DNA from: G963662905 sp965230045 | GTDB taxonomy: Bacteria > Bacteroidota > Bacteroidia > Bacteroidales > WRLA01 | Reading direction: 5' to 3' | Assembly (NCBI GenBank): GCA_965230045.1 | Contig: OZ245940.1 | Coordinates: forward strand, 1,364,001-1,428,000 | DNA: 64,000 bases | In this document: in pieces, positions 25,626 to 34,527 of the stretch | Numbering within the stretch: position 1 is the stretch's first letter | Layout of the letters: each line of letters begins with the position of its first letter | Notes under the pieces: model-generated | What the model was told of the DNA's origin: nothing | Databases searched by the model: none | The model's input: only the letters and a program-made list of their open reading frames with translations | Made by a program: the position numbers and the translations under genes

Positions 25626-25990
25626 TGTTCAGCTTAACAGCCAGCCGCTATTACCTGTACCGCCAGCCCACCGATATGCGCAAGAGCTTTGATGGGCTGT
25701 ATGGCATTGTGCGCAACAAACTGGACAAAAACCCAATGAGCGGTGATGTTTTCCTGTTCATCAACAAAAAGCGCGACCGCATAAAACTGCTGCGCTGGGA
25801 AAGCGGAGGTTTTGTGCTGTTCTACAAAAGGCTCGAAAAAGGCACTTTTCACCTGCCGGACACATCTGCTGCGCACGCCTCCCACCAGCTGATCGACTAC
25901 CCTGAACTTGTAATGATAATCAATGGTATTTCCATGAAAAATGCAAGGAAATACCCACGTTTTTTCCCACATGAAAATGTTGGTAAATAG
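25625..25990 (+). CDS. tnpB: IS66 accessory protein TnpB
   Basis: 121 residues with the diagnostic TDMRKSFDGLYGIV, FLFINKKRDRIKLLRWESGG and LEKGTF stretches of the IS66 Orf2 family. It is needed for transposition in studied IS66 elements, but its biochemical role is unclear. It overlaps tnpA by one base. Confidence 0.95.
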   Translation: MFSLTASRYYLYRQPTDMRKSFDGLYGIVRNKLDKNPMSGDVFLFINKKRDRIKLLRWESGGFVLFYKRLEKGTFHLPDTSAAHASHQLIDYPELVMIINGISMKNARKYPRFFPHENVGK

Positions 25991-26025
25991 CGCTTAAAAT
26001 ATAGTCAGCCAAGAGGTTACTTCCG

Positions 26026-26033
26026 TATCTTTG
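26026..26033 (+). promoter_or_regulatory. Possible -7 box inside IS66
   Basis: TATCTTTG ends 4 bp before the tnpC ATG. If used, the tnpC message would be nearly leaderless. Confidence 0.35.
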
Positions 26034-26037
26034 CCTC

Positions 26038-27492
26038 ATGGCAAGTCAGGAAAATATAACTATATCAAAAGCGGAATATGATGCAATGCAACAGAAAATA
26101 TTCCTGCTTCAGCATGAACTTGTCCAGTTGAGGCGTGCGATCTATGGAGCCAAAAGCGAACGGCATATCGCGGCAGACCCCAACCAGGGCGTGCTTTTTG
26201 ACGTGCCTGCACAGGAGAAAGAGCCGGAAAAGGAGCAGATCAGCTATACGCGCAATAAAAAGCAGTCCAAAAAACAGCCCGTGCGCTTAGAACTGCCCGC
26301 CCACCTGCCGCGCCATGAAATCATCATCGAACCCCAAAACCTGCCCAAAGGCGCCCATAGGGTCAACGTAAAAATCACCGAAGTACTTGATTATGTGCCC
26401 GGGACTTTTCGTGTGATCCGTTATATACGTCCTTATTATGCCGTAGCAGGCCAGGGCGAAAGCACCCAAATGATTTGTGCAGAACTACCTTCGCGCGCCT
26501 TGTTCAAAAGCAATGCCTCAGAAGGCCTGCTCTCTTATGTGACTGTCAGCAAATTTGTTGACCACCTGCCATTCTACCGCCTTGTCAAGATGTTCAAGCG
26601 CATGGGGATCGAAATAGCCGAATCAACAATAAACGGCTGGTTTAGCGGGGTTTGCAGATTGCTTGAGCCGCTTTACGATGCCCTGAAAAAAGAAATCATG
26701 AGGACCGATTACCTGATGGCAGACGAAACGCCTATAAAGGTATTGACCAAAGACAAGCCCGGGGCATCGCACAAAGGGTATCACTGGGTTTATTACGACC
26801 CGCTTAAAAAACTGGCCCTGTTCGATTACCGGAAAGGCCGCGGGCGGGAAGGCCCGGATGAGATGCTGGAAAACTATAGTGGATATTTGCAAACCGATGG
26901 CTACACCGCTTACGACAACCTAAAAAACAAAGCCGAAATCACCCAATTGGCCTGCATGGCGCATGCACGCAGGTATTTTGAGAAAGCCAAGGACAATGAT
27001 GCTGCACGCAGTGAATATGCGCTGGGGCAGATAAGAAAACTGTATGCCATTGAACGTCAGGCAAGTGAGCAAGAGCTACAGCCGGAGGAGGTCAAAGCAT
27101 TGCGGCAAAAGGAATCAATGCCCATATTGAACGAAATGGAAAGCTGGCTTAAGGAAGAAGTTTATAAAGTAGCGCCCAAAAGCGCAATCGGCAAAGCCAT
27201 AGCTTACAGCCTGAAATTATGGGGGCGCCTGATCCGTTATATTGAAGACGGAAGGCTGCGCATTGACAACAACCTGGTTGAAAACAGCATCAGGCCGGTA
27301 GCCATAGGGCGCAAGAATTACCTGTTTGCGGGTTCGCACAATGCAGCCCAGCACGCGGCTATGATCTACTCCTTTTTTGCCAGCTGCAAAATCCAAAATG
27401 TCGAACCCTTCGAGTGGCTCAAGCAAACATTAGAAAAAATCCAGGAACACCCAGCCAACAAGCTCCATCAACTCCTGCCCGGACAGATTTAA
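26038..27492 (+). CDS. tnpC: IS66 DDE transposase TnpC
   Basis: 484 residues. An N-terminal coiled coil (KIFLLQHELVQLRRAIYGAK) and a zinc-binding-like region precede the catalytic DDE core: DYLMADETPIKVL, LQTDGYTAYDNL, CMAHARRYFEKAKD, and IDNNLVENSIRPVAIGRKN with the catalytic Glu. The C-terminal FFASCKIQNVEPFEWL is the usual IS66 tail. It appears full length and functional. Confidence 0.95.
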   Translation: MASQENITISKAEYDAMQQKIFLLQHELVQLRRAIYGAKSERHIAADPNQGVLFDVPAQEKEPEKEQISYTRNKKQSKKQPVRLELPAHLPRHEIIIEPQNLPKGAHRVNVKITEVLDYVPGTFRVIRYIRPYYAVAGQGESTQMICAELPSRALFKSNASEGLLSYVTVSKFVDHLPFYRLVKMFKRMGIEIAESTINGWFSGVCRLLEPLYDALKKEIMRTDYLMADETPIKVLTKDKPGASHKGYHWVYYDPLKKLALFDYRKGRGREGPDEMLENYSGYLQTDGYTAYDNLKNKAEITQLACMAHARRYFEKAKDNDAARSEYALGQIRKLYAIERQASEQELQPEEVKALRQKESMPILNEMESWLKEEVYKVAPKSAIGKAIAYSLKLWGRLIRYIEDGRLRIDNNLVENSIRPVAIGRKNYLFAGSHNAAQHAAMIYSFFASCKIQNVEPFEWLKQTLEKIQEHPANKLHQLLPGQI

Positions 27493-27537
27493 AACATTAT
27501 CCGGTTATATGCAAGATGCTGTTCGCCGTAGGCTTAC

Positions 27538-27545
27538 TTTTGAAG
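27538..27545. repeat. IS66 target-site duplication, right copy
   Basis: ttttgaag, identical to 25261-25268. Confidence 0.95.
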
Positions 27546-28219
27546 TTCATAAAAAGTTTTTAACTGGAACTGGATTGACTAAAACAAACTTTTCTTCATC
27601 AACAGATGTAAGTGATTTTCTAAATATTCTTCCCACAATAAAGAGCAATGTCATTAGTGTTAAATCAAAGCGACCAACTCTGGAAATTGAATATGAGCAA
27701 TTGCTTATAAGAAGCAATAATTTGAATAAAAATGTAAATAGCGAAATATTTCTAACTGATAGGCAATATGCAGACAATATTAATAATTCAAGATTTGATT
27801 TAAGTGGATTCTATTGGAGTAGAAAAAACCGGAAACAAAATCAAATCGTACCTTTAACATTTATTGAAGTTAAATATTCTCTAAACTCTGATATAAAAGA
27901 AATTGATAAACAAATCAATAAATATTATAATGTTGTTAAAAACAATATTTCAGATATCGCAACTGAAACAGAATACTTAAAAAACTTAAAAATAGAATTA
28001 GGTTTAATAAAACAAGACAACGATAGATTAGATGCTTTAAAAACATTAAAAATTTCAGACAAAATACAAGATGCAAAATTTATTATTGCTCTAATCGACT
28101 ATAATCCAAATAGTAAGTTGTTTGATAAAACTAAGCTAAAAGCTCTTCCCTATTCCAATCAAATTGAAATATTTAATTGTGGTCTAGCTATTTGGGATGA
28201 TTATTTAACAAAAATATGA
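27545..28219 (+). pseudogene. C-terminal fragment of the PD-(D/E)XK-like gene broken by IS66
   Basis: The frame continues from 25268 as VHKKFLTGTGLTKTNFSSST and runs 224 residues to a stop at 28217-28219. In the restored 283-residue protein the candidate active site is FDLSGFYW (Asp144) and LTFIEVKYS (Glu167, Lys169), with KQINKYYNV on the following helix, a PD-(D/E)XK pattern. The stop overlaps the ATG of the MBL gene (ATGA), so the two formed an operon. A frame start inside the IS end (27509) is spurious. Confidence 0.8.
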
Positions 28220-28356
28220 AGTTTAAAATCCATAGAGGAACAAAAGAGATAGGCGGTTCTTGTGTTGAAGTCTGGATAGACAACACAAGAATATTGGTTG
28301 ATTTTGGTATGCCATTAGTTGAAAAAGGCGGAAAAGAATTTGATTTCAATAAATAC
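28216..28356 (+). pseudogene. N-terminal fragment of an MBL-fold hydrolase gene broken by IS21
   Basis: Codons 1-47 (MKFKIHRGTKEIGGSCVEVW to FDFNKY) show the opening strands of a metallo-beta-lactamase fold (ILVDFGMPL). The fragment ends at the IS21 boundary, and the frame resumes at 31086. Removing the element and one aatac copy restores a 429-residue reading frame. Confidence 0.85.
28352..28356. repeat. IS21 target-site duplication, left copy
   Basis: aatac, identical to 31081-31085. Confidence 0.9.
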
Positions 28357-28363
28357 TGCATAT

Positions 28364-28402
28364 TCCGGTCATACTGACCCACCAATCCGGTGATATTGAC
28401 CC
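28364..28402 (-). repeat. IS21 left-end terminal motifs (2 copies)
   Basis: Read on the minus strand, GGGTCAGTATGACCGGA (28364-28380) and GGGTCAATATCACCGGA (28386-28402) repeat the motif found six times at the other end. Confidence 0.8.
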
Positions 28403-28446
28403 GTCTGATTCGTAAAGTTTTTAAAGAACGCGATTGCCTGACAATA

Positions 28447-29166
28447 TTACCTAATTTTTCTTAAACTGTCTCCTTTTAATTCAATTCTGTGGGAAGTATG
28501 TACCAAACGGTCCAATATTGCATCGGCAATAGTAGCTTCACCAATGATATCGAACCAGCTTGCCACAGGTAGCTGACTGACAATAATTGTTGATTTCCGG
28601 GCATGGCGGTCTTCTATAATCTCCATAAAATCAATTTGTTGCTTTTGTTCCAGCCGGGCCATTCCAAAGTCGTCGAGTATGAGCAGGTCTGTTTTGGCTG
28701 TGGTTTCAAAAAATTTAAAGGCCGTTCCTTCAAGGCGTGCAATTTTAATTTTTTTCAGCAGCTTTTGCATGTTATAGTAGGCTACTTTATATCCCTGCAG
28801 GCATGCTTGGTGCCCCAAAGCCGAGGCCAGGAAGCTTTTTCCGCATCCGGTTGGGCCGGTGACCAATATGGACTGGCCTTTTTGCAGGTAATTGCCTGTT
28901 GCCAGACTCGCCAGCAAGTCTTTGCCAAGCCCGCGGGCCTGGTCTGTACTGACTTCCTGCAAAGATGCCTGGTAGCGGAAGCGCGCATTTCTCTGCAGCC
29001 GTTCAAAACGGTTCTGTTCGCGTTGTTGTTTTTCTGCTTCAAGGAGTATTTTCATGCCCTCCCCAAAGCTCAGCTCGTTTAGCCTGCCTGATTCCATCAA
29101 TGCCTGCCATGCGGAGGACATCCCGTTTAGGCGCAAGCTTTTAAGTTGTGGTCCTATTTGCATCAT
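28447..29166 (-). CDS. istB: IS21 helper ATPase IstB
   Basis: 239 residues, DnaC-like AAA+ ATPase. Walker A GPTGCGKSFL, Walker B LLILDDFGMA, and SQLPVASWFDIIGEATIADA typical of IstB. It stimulates IstA-mediated transposition. It starts 4 bp after istA ends. Confidence 0.96.
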   Translation of the reverse strand: MMQIGPQLKSLRLNGMSSAWQALMESGRLNELSFGEGMKILLEAEKQQREQNRFERLQRNARFRYQASLQEVSTDQARGLGKDLLASLATGNYLQKGQSILVTGPTGCGKSFLASALGHQACLQGYKVAYYNMQKLLKKIKIARLEGTAFKFFETTAKTDLLILDDFGMARLEQKQQIDFMEIIEDRHARKSTIIVSQLPVASWFDIIGEATIADAILDRLVHTSHRIELKGDSLRKIR

Positions 29167-29170
29167 AATA

Positions 29171-30742
29171 TCAGATATTAAGGGTTAACTGTTGTTTTGT
29201 ATAATATTCTTTGCCCCGTATATTGCCGTGCCTGGGCAGTGCTTTTTGTGGCGCACCGCCTTGTTGGCCAGCAGTTTTGTTTGTGAGTATGTTGGATATA
29301 AATTTGTAGGTAAATACTTCATTGTCAATTGCCATGCGGCAGGCAGATTCAAAAGCGGCCTTATCGCTTGTACGGCAAAGCATTAGCAGCCCGTCGCAGC
29401 TTTTGTAGAGCTGTTCGGCATAGCGGTCAGGGCGGCCGAACATCAATGTAAAGAGCCTGTGCAGGTTCTGGCTGTGCTCCATGGCCCTATCAAGATAGTA
29501 CTGTGGGCTGCGCGCAAGGTGGTGTTTGTGGGCGGGGCATAAATGTTCCTTGCAGGTAGAGTATCCGCCCTGTTTGTAATTGCGCAGGTGTGCCGCTATA
29601 AGCTTTTGTTCCAAATATATGTCCACGGTATTGCGGGTATAGATAACCTTGGCCTGTTGGCCGATATGTTGATAAGGCACACTGTAGTAATGCTTGTCAC
29701 GGCCAAGGTAAATATGGTTGTTTTGTGCCACTTTGAGCGAACAGTAATATTTTTGCTCATAGGGCTGCTGTGGAAGGGGCTCCAGTTTGTTCTTTTCATC
29801 TGCAAGGAAACGCTCCTGGCGGCACCATGGCTTTTGCTGCATACGGGTCTGGTTGTGCTGTTCTACCTTTGTTGCTATGGCGCTGTTAAGCTCATCGAGG
29901 CTAAAAAACACCTGGTCCCTGAGCTTTGCAAAAACGCGCTGGTACACCAGTTTTACCTGGTTCTCCACAAGGGCTTTGTCTTTGGGCTTATATGCCCTGG
30001 CAGGAAATATAGTGCAGCCATAATGGTTTGCAAAATCTTCCATACTGCGGTTGATATCGGGCTCATAGCGGTCTGCTTTGTTAACAGCAGATTTGAGGTT
30101 GTCGGGCACCAATACCTGTGGGGCCCCGCCCAGGTGTTCCAAACAGCGCCTTAGTGCATAAAGGAAGTCCTGGCTGCTTTGGCTGGGCACTGCAATGGCA
30201 AAGCCATAATCGGAATAGGGCAGGCAGGCTACAAAAACCTGACAGCTGATCAGCTCGCCTGTCTTTGGGTCGGTATAGCAAATGGTCTTGCCTGTAAAGT
30301 CCACAAAAAGTTTCTCAGCAGGTTTGTGGTGCAAAACCATCGATGGCTTTTTAGCCGACAGGTACTGGGAGAGATGGTAGCAGAACTGGGTCTTGCCATA
30401 TGGCTTAGCTGTGGTTTCTTTGTATTCCTCCCATAGCAAAAGGCGCGTCACTCCTGTTTTTTGCAATTCCCGGGCATAATGGCCAAGCCTGTCTTTAAGG
30501 TGCTGGTAGCGCTCATCCTTATAAGCAGGGCTGCCTGCATGGAAGAGGGCTTCCAGCTCAGGGTCTTCGAGCTTTAGTAGCTGAGTGGTGCTCTGGCTAA
30601 GCGCACCTGCTTTCTTTAAATAGCTCTTTACTGTGTTTTTGCTTATGCCAAGGTTACGGGCAATAGTCCTGTGTTTATTGCCCTGCTTGTGCATCCTCAA
30701 TAATTGTTTTATCTGACTCATGGGTTTGGGTTTACCGGCCAT
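29171..30742 (-). CDS. istA: IS21 transposase IstA
   Basis: 523 residues. N-terminal helix-turn-helix (HRTIARNLGISKNTVKSYLK), then the DDE catalytic core: KLFVDFTGKT, LVPDNLKSAV, and DKALVENQVKLV with the catalytic Glu. The C-terminal part binds the terminal repeats. Full length and apparently intact. Confidence 0.96.
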   Translation of the reverse strand: MAGKPKPMSQIKQLLRMHKQGNKHRTIARNLGISKNTVKSYLKKAGALSQSTTQLLKLEDPELEALFHAGSPAYKDERYQHLKDRLGHYARELQKTGVTRLLLWEEYKETTAKPYGKTQFCYHLSQYLSAKKPSMVLHHKPAEKLFVDFTGKTICYTDPKTGELISCQVFVACLPYSDYGFAIAVPSQSSQDFLYALRRCLEHLGGAPQVLVPDNLKSAVNKADRYEPDINRSMEDFANHYGCTIFPARAYKPKDKALVENQVKLVYQRVFAKLRDQVFFSLDELNSAIATKVEQHNQTRMQQKPWCRQERFLADEKNKLEPLPQQPYEQKYYCSLKVAQNNHIYLGRDKHYYSVPYQHIGQQAKVIYTRNTVDIYLEQKLIAAHLRNYKQGGYSTCKEHLCPAHKHHLARSPQYYLDRAMEHSQNLHRLFTLMFGRPDRYAEQLYKSCDGLLMLCRTSDKAAFESACRMAIDNEVFTYKFISNILTNKTAGQQGGAPQKALPRHGNIRGKEYYTKQQLTLNI

Positions 30743-30805
30743 CGCATTCTTTGTGTTGGTTATAGCTGGCTAATACCGAAACTTCACGAAAAAGTGACAA
30801 AAAAA

Positions 30806-31073
30806 GGGTCAATATGCTCCGGAATTTTATGTTGCACCTTTCCAAAGTGGGTCAACATGCTCCGGAATTCTGCCAGTGCTCCACTGAAAGTGGGTCAACA
30901 TGCTCCGGTTTTCTCCATCCTTGTCTCATGAAAAAGGGTCAACATGCCCCGGATCTGGGTGCTTGAAGAGCCTTCTTCCGTTTTAGGGGGTCAGTATCCG
31001 CCGGATTGGCAGTCTTTGATGGCTTTTTATTGCTGTTTATTTCAGCCGGTCGGGTGGGTCAGCTTAGTCCGGA
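30806..31073 (+). repeat. IS21 right-end terminal motifs (6 copies)
   Basis: Copies of GGGTCAACATGCTCCGGA and variants at 30806-30823, 30849-30866, 30892-30908, 30936-30953, 30988-31005 and 31056-31073, all in the same direction and irregularly spaced by 26-50 bp. They occupy the leader of istA. Confidence 0.85.
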
Positions 31074-31080
31074 ATATCCA

Positions 31081-31085
31081 AATAC
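31081..31085. repeat. IS21 target-site duplication, right copy
   Basis: aatac, identical to 28352-28356. Confidence 0.9.
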
Positions 31086-32234
31086 AAAGCATTAAAATCA
31101 AGGGAATTAGTTGAAAAAGGAGTTTTACCGAATATTAAAGGACTTTATGACAATTCAGACAATTTAATTGATGGTGTTATTATTTCTCATCCACATCAGG
31201 ATCATTATGGGTTAGCAAACTATATAAATGATAATGTTCAGTATTATTTAGGTGAAGCCACTCATAGAATAATTGAGCTAAATAATCTATTTACACGGCA
31301 AGATATACACTTAAAAAATACAATCTATTTTGAAAAAGAAAGGACTTTTAAAATAGGCAATATTTCAATTACACCTTATTGGGCTGACCATTCTGCATTT
31401 GATGCTTATTCATTTTTAGTTGAATCAAACGGAAAAAGCCTGTTTTATTCAGGGGATTTTCGTTCTCATGGCAGAAAATCAAATGCTTTTTATTGGTTTA
31501 CACATAATGCACCGAAAAAGGTAGATTATTTACTTCTTGAAGGAACAACAATTAACAGAGATACCAAAGCATTTAAGACAGAAAGCGAAATTGAAAATGA
31601 ATTGGTCGAATTGTTTAAGCAAAAAGGTAAAATCAACTTAATTTATACTTCTGGTCAGAATATTGACAGATTAACATCTATCTATAGGGCTTGCAAACGA
31701 ACTGGGAAAATATTTGTTGTTGATGTTTATGTCGCTAAAGTTTTAAAAGAACTATCTAAATATGCTGGAATTCCTTACCCATCGGATACTTTTAATAATA
31801 TTAAGGTAATCTTTTCGGTAGCAACTAATAAGATTGATAAAGAAATATTATATGAATTTACTGACTTTAAGATTAAGAGAGAGGAAATAGATAATCAATG
31901 TAGTAATATTGTTATGGTTGTAAGGCCTTCAATGAAAAGGAACCTAGATAAAATGGACAAAATAGACGGAGGCAATTTTATTTATTCAATGTGGGAAGGA
32001 TATTTACAAAAAGCCTATACAAAGAACTTTATTGATTATTTACAGAATCGCCAATTTACATTCTTTTCCCTTCATACCAGTGGACACGCAGATACTCAAA
32101 CTTTGAAGAAAATGGTTGAAGCTATTAAGCCAAAAAAAATAGTTCCTATTCATACATTTGACGGAGATAAATATAAGGACATATTTAACGAACCGATTGT
32201 GGAATTAAAGGACGGAGAAATTAGAGAAATATAA
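31086..32234 (+). pseudogene. C-terminal fragment of MBL-fold (beta-CASP/RNase J-like) hydrolase broken by IS21
   Basis: 382 codons continuing the frame of 28216-28356. The restored protein has the metal motif SHPHQDHYG (His82, His84, Asp86, His87), WADHSAFDAYSF, YSGDFRSHG with the bridging Asp, and a late SLHTSGHAD plus KKIVPIHTFDGD, the arrangement of beta-CASP nucleases such as RNase J. It probably acted on RNA or DNA with the neighbouring nuclease-like protein. The first internal ATG with a long frame (31602 region) excludes the metal site, so the fragment alone cannot be functional. Confidence 0.85.
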
Positions 32235-32249
32235 ATGGGAATGAAGAAT

Positions 32250-32395
32250 AACGCCCTACAACACGCTATATATTTCATGGCGGGTTTGATGCTGAAGTTT
32301 TAAGATTATGGTAAATATAATTGTATATTCGTTAGCAGAAAGATTAGGGCTGAGAAATCCGCCACGATTACATATAGCAACACGTTGTAGGGCAA
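32250..32395. repeat. Long imperfect inverted repeat, attC-like
   Basis: aacgccctacaacacgctat (about 32250-32270) pairs with atatagcaacacgttgtagggc ending near 32393, and inner catggcgg pairs with ccgccacg. The total span is about 145 bp between two same-strand genes. The size, position and paired core ends recall integron attC sites, although the core does not match GTTRRRY strictly. Confidence 0.5.
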
Positions 32396-32406
32396 TTTGA
32401 GAAAAT

Positions 32407-32946
32407 ATGGCAACAGTTTATAAATACTTATACGACCAAGAATTATTTGAAAAGGATTTGAAAAAACATTTCGGATTTCTTGAAACTGAATTTGGATTTA
32501 GAAAAATTCCAGAGTACCAATATGTCCGAGAAATACACAATGACTATATCAAAAGTGATTTGATTATTAAATTGACTTATGAAGGAAGTTTTTGGATTGA
32601 ATTATTAAAAGCCAAAAATGTAGAACCTGAATTAATAAATAGTAAAAAGAAAACAACTGATTTTAATTACAATTATTTCAAACGATATGATTTAAAAAAC
32701 TTGGACTCATCAAGAAAAATATATAATTCAGTTTCATCTGACAACTTTCCTGACAAGGACTTGTGGTATTTTTCAAAACTGTTAAAAGACAATTCAGAAA
32801 TATTAAACGGAGATTTATCAAAATTGACATTGAAATATAAATTTCTGAAAAAAATTGGACTGAAAAAACAAACAAAAACGCCGCTAACAAAAAATATAGT
32901 GCATTTGGCAGATGGTGCTAATTTTGAAGATGATAACAATAAATAA
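32407..32946 (+). CDS. Unknown AT-rich accessory protein
   Basis: 179 residues with no recognised domain. It is rich in Lys, Tyr and Asp with predicted mixed helix and strand (YVREIHNDYIKSDLIIKLTY). The last 25 codons lie inside the following inverted repeat, as often seen for integron cassette genes whose end runs into attC. Function cannot be assigned. Confidence 0.5.
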   Translation: MATVYKYLYDQELFEKDLKKHFGFLETEFGFRKIPEYQYVREIHNDYIKSDLIIKLTYEGSFWIELLKAKNVEPELINSKKKTTDFNYNYFKRYDLKNLDSSRKIYNSVSSDNFPDKDLWYFSKLLKDNSEILNGDLSKLTLKYKFLKKIGLKKQTKTPLTKNIVHLADGANFEDDNNK

Positions 32947-33015
32947 ATATAGTAGTAAACTAAAAGCTTGGAGCGCTGAAATGCCAAACGCACCATATTC
33001 AAACCGTTGTGCTGC
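32880..33015. repeat. Long imperfect inverted repeat, attC-like
   Basis: gccgctaaca, then atatagtgcatttggca, pairs with tgccaaacgcaccatat, then accgttgtgc. It spans about 135 bp, overlaps the 3' end of the upstream gene and precedes another same-strand gene. Confidence 0.5.
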
Positions 33016-33097
33016 ATGCAAAAAGAGACCGTACACAGGTTAAACAAAAGATAAAATAAGATTAAGTAAATTACAGAAAACCGTACTGATTATATAT

Positions 33098-33595
33098 TTG
33101 TTGATAAGCGGGATTATATATTTTCTGTTTTCAAGTAAAGCTCTTGAAGGGAAAGATTTGAACCTAATGATTTTTTGTTATGGATTCGGGACATCGTTTG
33201 GACTACTTGTCGCTTACATGAAAGAATTGAGAAATAATTTGAACTTCTTGATTTGGACAATTATAGGAATGATTCAGTATTGGATTTATTGGATTAATCG
33301 AAATGACTTATATTTCAATATGAGAGATTATTCAAAAGCTGGGAATTGGGTTTCATTCGAAAGCAATATAGGTTCTTTATCAACTGAAACATTTAAATCA
33401 GTTATTATCGTTTTGATTAGTATCAAACTGTTTGATTGGATTTTTAAGAAAATAACTGGGCTAAATTTGATTGGAACATACTATAGATTTTCTTGGTATG
33501 ACGATAGTGACAAGCGGAGAATAACATGGCTAGATGTTCTTTTTAATTTGATACTTTATGCAATTACGATTACAGCTGTTATTATGAAATTTTAA
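33098..33595 (+). CDS. Small integral membrane protein of unknown function
   Basis: About 165 residues with four likely membrane helices (LISGIIYFLF, LMIFCYGFGTSFGLLVAYM, FLIWTIIGMIQYWIYWI, and a C-terminal VLFNLILYAITITAVIM). The start is uncertain: no ATG precedes the first helix. TTG at 33098 or 33101 is possible, and the frame is open from 33044. No family recognised. Same strand and base composition as the other island genes. Confidence 0.5.
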   Translation: MLISGIIYFLFSSKALEGKDLNLMIFCYGFGTSFGLLVAYMKELRNNLNFLIWTIIGMIQYWIYWINRNDLYFNMRDYSKAGNWVSFESNIGSLSTETFKSVIIVLISIKLFDWIFKKITGLNLIGTYYRFSWYDDSDKRRITWLDVLFNLILYAITITAVIMKF

Positions 33596-33650
33596 TTGAC
33601 AAAAAATAGATTAATTGATGAAAATAAAGCACGAAAACACAACAATTAAG

Positions 33651-34327
33651 CAACGTTTTCCGGCCATGGCCGGAATATCCCGTTAGGCGGGACAGGTAGT
33701 GCTTTGTGTTGAAGAGCCTGTCCCGAGCCATTCGGGAAAACCGGGTTACAAATATATTGGGGAATCAATTTTTGCGGTATTTTCTGCCAAATACCTTAAG
33801 GGCAGGGAAAACAGGCCATTTTCAGCCGAAAAACTTTGCTATGCGATAATTCAAATGAACGTTTTGTCAAGATATGATGCCTGCCACAGTCCATTTTGTG
33901 GGTTTTTGGCATAATCATATCAGTCCTGCATTGCAGGGGCATAGGGAAAACAATAAAGCATGTGCATTTTCTCAGCAAGCATCCGGAGCCCTGATACGCT
34001 CATGGAATGATTCGGGTATTGATTTTTCCATTTCAAGAGGGTTTTTCTCACAAAAAATCGCCATCTTTGGTATCTGGCGAAGGTAGTTTTCGTGTGTGGA
34101 ACGCGAGCGTCCGTTGATTACAAGGCGCTGCATAAACTGCTTAGCTCCTTCGGCAAGCTCAAGACGGCGCATGCTTGAAAAACCTTTCACTTTGCGGTAT
34201 GCTTCATCCTGAATCGTTCTTTTTTTATCATGCTTGTTTCATAAGATTAAATTTTATAAGGTTGATAAATAAAACCTTATACGTGAGAATCAGATCTTAG
34301 GTGAAGTTGCCGACCGGAGGGAGGTTT
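33651..34327. repeat. About 670-bp direct repeat, copy 1
   Basis: It runs from caacgttttccggcc to gaccggagggaggttt. Long blocks are nearly identical to 35539-36194, for example ggcaaataccttaaggg-like and caagcatccggagccctgat. The two copies bracket the RhuM gene. Confidence 0.85.
33990..34235 (-). pseudogene. Tyrosine recombinase N-terminal (core-binding) fragment, copy 1
   Basis: The minus-strand frame RTIQDEAYRKVKGFSSMRRL then FMQRLVINGRSRSTHENYLR has the SAM-like core-binding pattern of tyrosine recombinases (S-x-x-T-x-x-x-Y). There is no in-frame ATG upstream, and the similarity ends at about EKNPLEMEKSIPE. It is a remnant, not a working gene. Confidence 0.6.
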
Positions 34328-34515
34328 AGTTCGGCATTGTGTATAAATCATTGGGCGGAAAGTACAGGTTTTAAAGGCATTACATTTAATCAACTTTGTA
34401 GTGGCTTGATAGGAAAGTGCTTCGAAATGCCCAGCCGTTTCATACCGCAAAACCCTTGGCATGCATTAAGCCCCAGCAGTTAGAGTAGAGCAACTAGACT
34501 AAAGTTTAAATAATG

Positions 34516-34523
34516 TATATTTG
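34516..34523 (+). promoter_or_regulatory. Predicted -7 box for the RhuM gene
   Basis: TATATTTG fits TAnnTTTG and ends 4 bp before the ATG at 34528, suggesting a leaderless message. Confidence 0.45.
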
Positions 34524-34527
34524 TTAA

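Larger units (their letters stand above)
25269..27537 (+). mobile_element. IS66-family insertion sequence, complete
   Basis: 2269 bp. Ends are inverted repeats of about 28 bp: left gtaagccttcagcaaaaggc, right (reverse complement) gtaagcctacggcgaacagc, both continuing to ttgca. The element carries the three standard genes tnpA, tnpB and tnpC on the + strand and is flanked by the 8-bp duplication ttttgaag. All genes look intact, so the insertion is probably recent. Confidence 0.95.
28357..31080 (-). mobile_element. IS21-family insertion sequence, complete
   Basis: 2724 bp, ending TG...CA. The left end tgcatattccgg matches the reverse complement of the right end (tggatattccgg). It carries istA and istB on the minus strand and is flanked by 5-bp duplications aatac. 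Multiple copies of an 18-bp motif lie at both ends, as expected for IS21 transposase binding. Confidence 0.95.
33596..34527. other. Gene-free stretch containing direct repeat copy 1
   Basis: Apart from the recombinase fragment on the minus strand (about 33990-34240) I see no gene. Most of it is the left copy of a duplicated segment. Confidence 0.6.

Noticed and set aside
30806..31073. Possible CRISPR array
   Set aside because: The 18-bp units are irregularly spaced (26-50 bp), lie inside an IS21 end, and match known multiple transposase sites. No cas genes are present.
31602..32234. Independent 210-residue MBL C-terminal gene
   Set aside because: The frame is open back to the IS21 boundary at 31086 and continues the fragment at 28216-28356. 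The internal ATG is not a real start.
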